Origin: Verrucomicrobiaceae bacterium
GTDB lineage: Bacteria > Verrucomicrobiota > Verrucomicrobiia > Verrucomicrobiales > Verrucomicrobiaceae
DNA length: 15,033 nucleotides
Assembly: GCA_947463285.1 (NCBI GenBank)
Contig: CANHTV010000039.1
Coordinates: 1-15,033, forward strand
Reading direction: 5' to 3'
The notes beneath the pieces were generated by a model that searched no databases, was not told the origin of the DNA, and worked only from the letters and a program-made list of their open reading frames with translations. Below are positions 14,127-15,033 of the stretch, piece after piece. Each line of letters begins with the position of its first letter. Position 1 is the stretch's first letter. The translations under genes and the position numbers were made by a program.

Positions 14127-15033
14127 TCATTTCTCAGATTGCACATAAATGGCACTCAGCCGGATGTCGGTGCGTTGTTTGCCTTCAAAGCTGATTTTGA
14201 GACGAACTCGATCGGGCAGGACTCCTAGTTCTGTCCAATCGACGGGCAATTGATAGCCATTTTCCTGAATTAGGCAGGTATGTTTGGGGATGGGCTTTTC
14301 TTGATCATCGAGCATCTCGATGCGGAGCATTGCCTTGGCGCCCAAACCTTCAGCATTGATGAAAAAACGCGGATTTTTGACCGCAACTGACTGGGTGACC
14401 AGCTCAGCCTTGACCTGTGGCAATTGATAATCTCCAGGCCCTTCTCCGCTGGTATCCACCGTGAGATCTGCAAAGCGATCTCGTGGCAACACGGCGATGC
14501 CGACGCCACCGCGTTTAACTTCAGGTCCACCCGTGGCGCGTGGGTCCCAGGCTCCGTAGTAAATAAAAGTGCTCTCAGCGATGTTTTCAAATCCCTGGCC
14601 TTGCAAGACGCCGCCTTGATCCCACTGGCCATCTTTACCGCGCTCTAGGAAAGTCCATTCATGTTTCGGTTCCCTGAAGTTATGGCCGTCATTGCTGAGC
14701 ACTAGGCCAAGATCGACGGTCACATCTTTCCAAGCTGCTGCTCCGTGCCAGCGTCCGTAGATGCCAAGCAGGACGTTACGGCGCTGCCAGACGCTGATGC
14801 CTTCGTGATTTTGCTCGCCCTCGCGACTGCGTCCGGCCCCGAGATATTCATGCTGAGCCGTGCGCACAAAGGCCAGCGTGCTCGTGGCTGACCAGTTCAC
14901 AAAGTCCGCGCTGCGATGCAGCCGCACGACCCTGCCTTGATAGTGATGGGTGGAAGGCATCGCGTTCTGAGCGGTGAGGAAATACTGCCCGTCCCACTGA
15001 TACAAGCCGCCACAGGGTTCGAGGTGAAAGCCC
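14127..15033 (-). CDS. Secreted or surface beta-propeller protein, glycosidase-like (5' end missing)
   Basis: The frame is open to the window edge, so the N-terminus is missing; 301 full residues are visible. The fragment begins GFHLEPCGGLYQWDGQYFLT and continues with RLHRSADFVNWS, GLVLSNDGHNFREP and STFIYYGAWDP. This is the pattern of five-bladed propellers of glycoside hydrolase families 32/43/62/117-like, where such blocks line the sugar-binding face. After about residue 205 a beta-sandwich follows (ELVTQSVAVKNPRFFINAEG to the end), as in exported planctomycetal and verrucomicrobial proteins of this type. No catalytic residues can be assigned from the fragment, so enzyme activity is unproven. 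An in-frame TTG at 15005 is not a likely start since the conserved EPCGG block lies before it. The stop is followed at once by the repeat/HEAT gene. Confidence 0.8.
   Translation of the reverse strand, partial: GFHLEPCGGLYQWDGQYFLTAQNAMPSTHHYQGRVVRLHRSADFVNWSATSTLAFVRTAQHEYLGAGRSREGEQNHEGISVWQRRNVLLGIYGRWHGAAAWKDVTVDLGLVLSNDGHNFREPKHEWTFLERGKDGQWDQGGVLQGQGFENIAESTFIYYGAWDPRATGGPEVKRGGVGIAVLPRDRFADLTVDTSGEGPGDYQLPQVKAELVTQSVAVKNPRFFINAEGLGAKAMLRIEMLDDQEKPIPKHTCLIQENGYQLPVDWTELGVLPDRVRLKISFEGKQRTDIRLSAIYVQSEK

Overview
The window looks like a chromosomal housekeeping region from a member of the Verrucomicrobia, with Prosthecobacter and relatives as the closest match in style. This is inference from several signs: a ParE of the type that opens with YTED-x-I-x-SLDW, a secreted protein built from short DG-centred beta repeats plus a HEAT tail, an incomplete glycosidase-like propeller protein, very few Shine-Dalgarno sequences, and moderate-to-high GC. 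I see no rRNA, tRNA, CRISPR array, insertion sequence or phage gene.

Layout. 1-1740 (+) is a compact operon: the 3' end of a transglutaminase-like protein, a glutaredoxin joined by an ATGA overlap, and a phospholipase D/cardiolipin synthase-like lipoprotein. mnmA (+) follows after about 45 bases and converges with parE (-). parE is divergent from a stand-alone ABC ATPase gene (+). The ATPase gene converges, with an 11-base gap, on a two-gene minus-strand operon: a YidB/DUF937-like protein followed by a putative kinase-fold protein of no known family. A roughly 310-base divergent spacer holds promoter-like and palindromic elements, then comes an exported rhodanese (+). Next is the classic rpsO-pnp pair (-), with a strong hairpin terminator after each gene. 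aroE (+) is divergent from rpsO. The right end is a minus-strand operon of three genes: an incomplete propeller protein, a secreted repeat/HEAT protein and a small possible HTH protein. It runs head-on into aroE with one base between stop codons.

How the genes work together. The named genes are core functions: tRNA thiolation (mnmA), chromosome decatenation (parE), ribosome (rpsO), RNA turnover (pnp) and the shikimate pathway (aroE). The less understood parts are the YidB-like/kinase-fold pair, the secreted repeat protein with its coupled small partner, and two promoters (YidB-like gene and aroE) whose -10 boxes sit seven bases from an ATG, which would give leaderless mRNAs. I did not find a defence, mobile or biosynthetic system. 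The kinase-fold protein is the best lead to something undescribed.
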